Source: Lichenifustis flavocetrariae
Lineage (GTDB): Bacteria; Pseudomonadota; Alphaproteobacteria; Rhizobiales; Beijerinckiaceae
Reading direction: 5' to 3'
DNA length: 64,000 bases
NCBI RefSeq assembly: GCF_026130545.1
Contig: NZ_JAMOIM010000002.1
Coordinates: forward strand, 1 to 64,000
Both the position numbers and the translations under genes were made by a program. The stretch's first letter is position 1; every line of letters starts with the position of its first letter. Under the pieces are notes generated by a model. It worked only from the letters and a program-made list of their open reading frames with translations, had not been told where the DNA came from and did no database searches. Below are positions 61,617 through 64,000 of this stretch, in pieces.

Positions 61617-62078
61617 ATGACAACGAAGAAGGCCGTGACCGCGTCAGCTGGCAAATGGATGCGGGCTGGAGTCGCTGCTCTGGCGCTTGCCGGGGTTTCG
61701 GCTGCGACGATCGAACCGGCGGCAGCTTTCGGCGGCCCGCGGTTTATTCCGCATGGCGGCTTCGGTGGTGGCGGTTTCCACGGGGGCGGATTTGGTGGCT
61801 TCCGAGGAGGCTATGGCGGCTTTCGCGGCGGCTATGGCGGGTACCGTGGTGGGTATGGAGGATGGCGTGGGCGTGGTTATGGCTATGGGCTTGGTGGATT
61901 AGGCGCAGGCCTGCTCCTGGGCGGCGCCCTTGGCTATGGATACGGCGCCTATGGTTCTCCCTATGGCGGTTATGGTTACTACGGTGCGGGCTACGGGGGC
62001 TATGGATATGGTGGCGACGCCTGTTTGCGCCGGGTGTGGGGTCCCTATGGGCCACACTGGGTGAACGTGTGCTACTGA
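61617..62078 (+). CDS. Gly/Tyr-rich exported protein
   Basis: 153 residues. Sec signal (MRAGVAALALAGVSAATIEPAAAF) preceded by a basic start. The mature part is glycine- and tyrosine-rich with repeats such as RGGYGG, and a conserved end RRVWGPYGPHWVNVCY with one Cys. This class is common in Rhizobiales as small exported structural proteins; the role is unknown. A strong terminator follows. The frame is open to 61446 but with no homology. Confidence 0.75.
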   Translation: MTTKKAVTASAGKWMRAGVAALALAGVSAATIEPAAAFGGPRFIPHGGFGGGGFHGGGFGGFRGGYGGFRGGYGGYRGGYGGWRGRGYGYGLGGLGAGLLLGGALGYGYGAYGSPYGGYGYYGAGYGGYGYGGDACLRRVWGPYGPHWVNVCY

Positions 62079-62088
62079 GAGTTTCGAG

Positions 62089-62111
62089 AAGGCCGGCCAC
62101 AAGCCGGCCTT
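62089..62111 (+). terminator. Rho-independent terminator
   Basis: 9-bp arms AAGGCCGGC (62089-62097) and GCCGGCCTT (62103-62111) with a 5-nt loop, followed by TTCTCT. It lies 10 bp after the Gly/Tyr-rich gene and just before the 3' end of the convergent methyltransferase. Confidence 0.85.
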
Positions 62112-62115
62112 TTCT

Positions 62116-62886
62116 CTATGGAATGCACAATCCCAATTCGCCTCGATGCAGGCTTTCGACTTTCGGGGTGAAAAACCCGTTTTCGCCGTGAAGCGGCAGA
62201 GGCGATAGCAGCGACAGAGGTGCCTTAGAGCCGCGTCGCATCGACATCAGAATTCTGATCGCTGCCTGGCCTTCACGGGGATAGACGGGAAGGATGCGCA
62301 TACCGCCGAATCTGGACGTTGCCGCCGAAAGCAAGCTTGGCAGAGCATCGGGACGATGAATCATCACAAGCCGGCCGTTCGGCTTGAGGAAGCTCGCGAT
62401 ACGCAACAGCCAGTCCGCATGCGTACCCCGGTCGAGGACATGAGCCTCTGCTCGCCGCGAGTCGTTAGATGGCCGCACGGTTCCGGGCTCGAAGAACGGC
62501 GGGTTCGAGATGACGACATCGGCAACGCCGGTCAGCGCCGCCGATCTGCACACCGCCAAGTCGAAGATGTCAGCTTCTACAACCGACGCGTTAGTGTCGA
62601 AGCCGTTTGCCGTGACATTGTAGCGCGCGAGCGCAGCGGTCGCAGGGTGGCGTTCGACGAGAATGGCTTTGACGCCTGGCGCTCGGGAGAGAACTGCAAG
62701 CCCGGCCGCACCGATGCCCGCACCGGCATCGATCAATGTTTCGTTCGGAGTCGCCTCAACAAAGGCCGCCAGCAAAACAGCGTCGGTGCCGGCCCTGTGA
62801 CCGCCCCTGAATTGGCGCAGCCGTAAGCGCCCCCCCAGGAAATCAGCGTCCTCCCAATCGGGTGTCTCTATCGTGGGCTCGCTCAC
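62116..62886 (-). CDS. tRNA1(Val) adenine-N6 methyltransferase-like (TrmN6/YfiC)
   Basis: 256 residues from a GTG. SAM-binding LIDAGAGIGAAGLAVL and the amino-methyltransferase motif NPPFFEPG. Opening GGRLRLRQFRGGHRAGTDAVLLAAF matches the YfiC/TrmN6 family, which methylates A37 of tRNA1(Val). GTGA overlap with the DUF2007 gene upstream. Confidence 0.88.
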   Translation of the reverse strand: MSEPTIETPDWEDADFLGGRLRLRQFRGGHRAGTDAVLLAAFVEATPNETLIDAGAGIGAAGLAVLSRAPGVKAILVERHPATAALARYNVTANGFDTNASVVEADIFDLAVCRSAALTGVADVVISNPPFFEPGTVRPSNDSRRAEAHVLDRGTHADWLLRIASFLKPNGRLVMIHRPDALPSLLSAATSRFGGMRILPVYPREGQAAIRILMSMRRGSKAPLSLLSPLPLHGENGFFTPKVESLHRGELGLCIP

Positions 62887-63104
62887 GTGGTGAGTTCGCT
62901 GCCAAATCCGGCCTCGCGGAGCAACCGGCGCGCGCGGTCGATGCGATCGCTTGGCACCAAGAGACGTCGGGGCAGGAAGCCCGAGGAGCCTTCGAGCGAC
63001 GACATGTGTTGGTCAGCGATGAGGAACTCGATCCTCTCGCTGTTCAGGATAGCCTCGATGACGGAAAGAAGAACGAGGTCGTTCGTCCGCAACAATTCGA
63101 TCAT
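62883..63104 (-). CDS. DUF2007 family protein
   Basis: 73 residues if started at 63104 (IELLRTNDLVLLSVIEA), the usual family start; in-frame ATGs at 63125 and 63173 give longer forms. Pattern ILNSERIEFLIADQHMSSLEG and LPRRLLVPSDRIDRARRLL fits DUF2007 (putative signal-transducing). Four-base coupling to TrmN6 downstream. Function unknown. Confidence 0.85.
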   Translation of the reverse strand: MIELLRTNDLVLLSVIEAILNSERIEFLIADQHMSSLEGSSGFLPRRLLVPSDRIDRARRLLREAGFGSELTT

Positions 63105-63215
63105 GGGGTTCGGTTGTGACACCATTGTGAGCACGCGGGACCACTGCCCCTCAGTTGCGACCGCCGGGCGCATTCTCTATGGTTGGCGCAGCGGGAAACC
63201 ACAAGGAATTCGCAT

Positions 63216-64000
63216 TTGGGTCTGGTCATCCCTTTCGAGGAAGCCACAGGAAGCGGCGATCTTGCAAAACTCGTTTCGCTGGTTCACGGCGACATGGGCA
63301 AGGTTAATGAAACGATCATGGCCCGAACCGACTCGCGCGTGGCGATGATCCCCGAGGTTGCCAATCACCTGATCGAATCGGGTGGCAAGCGGCTGCGACC
63401 CATGATGACGCTCGCGACCGCGGGACTTTGCGGTTACCCGGGACAAGGGCACGTCAAGCTCGCCGCCTCGGTCGAGTTCATGCACACCGCAACGCTACTG
63501 CACGACGACGTTGTGGATGATAGCGACATGCGCCGCGGAAAGCTGGCGGCTCGCATGCTTTGGGGCAACGAGGCTAGCGTGTTGGTCGGCGACTTCCTGC
63601 TCGGCCAAGCCTTCCGGATGATGGTGGAGGTTGGATCCATCCCGTGCCTGGACGTGCTGTCCACCGCCGCGACCGTGATCGCGGAAGGTGAAGTGATGCA
63701 ACTCGCCGCCGCCAAGGACACGACGACGACGGAAGACGACTATATCGCGGTGATTCGCGCCAAGACCGCCGCGCTCTTCGCCGCTGCCTGCGAGGTCGGC
63801 CCGATCATCGCCGGGCGTCCGAAAGCTGAGATTGCGGCATGCCGGGCTTATGGCACCAATCTCGGGATCGCGTTTCAGCTCATCGACGATGCGCTCGATT
63901 ATGGCGGATCGAGCCAGAAGCTTGGCAAGAACACCGGCGACGATTTCCGGGAGGGCAAGATTACTCTCCCGGTCGTGCTGTCGTTCCGGCGCGGCCCTGA
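63216..64000 (+). CDS. ispB: Octaprenyl-diphosphate synthase (partial, C-terminus beyond window)
   Basis: 261 codons visible from a TTG at 63216, preceded by AAGGAA; homologues begin with VVPFE-type sequence, matching LVIPFEEATGS. First Asp-rich motif DDVVDDSD and second DDALD, GGKRLRPM and HTATLLHDD are the polyprenyl synthase signatures. Makes the ubiquinone side chain. A TTG at 63183 would add 11 residues. The right edge cuts the gene. Confidence 0.93.
   Translation, partial: MGLVIPFEEATGSGDLAKLVSLVHGDMGKVNETIMARTDSRVAMIPEVANHLIESGGKRLRPMMTLATAGLCGYPGQGHVKLAASVEFMHTATLLHDDVVDDSDMRRGKLAARMLWGNEASVLVGDFLLGQAFRMMVEVGSIPCLDVLSTAATVIAEGEVMQLAAAKDTTTTEDDYIAVIRAKTAALFAAACEVGPIIAGRPKAEIAACRAYGTNLGIAFQLIDDALDYGGSSQKLGKNTGDDFREGKITLPVVLSFRRGP

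Overview
The window looks like a piece of a high-GC alphaproteobacterial chromosome, most likely order Hyphomicrobiales (Rhizobiales). The basis is the uniformly G/C-rich codon use, the lon, clpX, clpP, tig block, the neighbouring nnr, glnB and glnA genes, DUF1491 and DUF2007 family proteins, and an octaprenyl-diphosphate synthase next to a TrmN6-like methyltransferase. Species cannot be named from the sequence alone.

Region 1 (1-4503) holds the 5' part of a glycogen-debranching-like glycoside hydrolase and an EmrB/EmrA-type drug efflux pair, all on the minus strand. Region 2 (about 4600-19500) is accessory DNA. It has a decayed response regulator, a soluble FtsH-like AAA+ zinc protease, two calcineurin-like phosphoesterases, a PcfJ-like protein, small DNA-binding proteins, and about fifteen short unrecognised genes, many coupled by ATGA or TGATG overlaps. 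It carries a 3' fragment of a tRNA-Pro(CGG) gene flanked by direct repeats, which looks like an integrase attachment site, and it abuts the 3' end of an intact tRNA-Val. No integrase, transposase or phage structural gene is visible, so it reads as a remnant island or part of one.

Region 3 (19572-36875) is mostly core: tRNA-Val, lon, clpX, clpP, tig, tRNA-Leu, a copper-site-less multicopper-oxidase-like protein, nnr, glnB, glnA, a DUF1491 protein, an M20 peptidase, an RpiB/triose-phosphate-isomerase-like pair resembling EryI/EryH, and a GMC oxidoreductase.

Region 4 (37156-51612) is a sugar catabolism cluster: a four-gene sugar ABC importer, an FAD-linked 2-hydroxyacid (D-lactate-type) dehydrogenase, a FadR-type regulator, an SDR of the 2-keto-3-deoxy-L-fuconate dehydrogenase type, a LarA-type racemase, a beta-hydroxyacid dehydrogenase, an aldo/keto reductase, an L-fuconolactonase-like amidohydrolase and a beta-propeller lactonase. 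Together they suggest non-phosphorylative oxidation of a 6-deoxyhexose such as L-fucose, with the product L-lactate racemised and oxidised. The dehydratase and the final diketo-acid hydrolase are not in the window.

Region 5 (51691-64000) has a flavin reductase, an OsmF/YehZ-type osmoprotectant ABC operon, a D-amino-acid-type aminotransferase, an arginase and ornithine cyclodeaminase pair, DedA, TenA, a glyoxalase-fold protein, a Gly/Tyr-rich exported protein, TrmN6, DUF2007 and the start of the octaprenyl-diphosphate synthase gene, which runs off the right edge.
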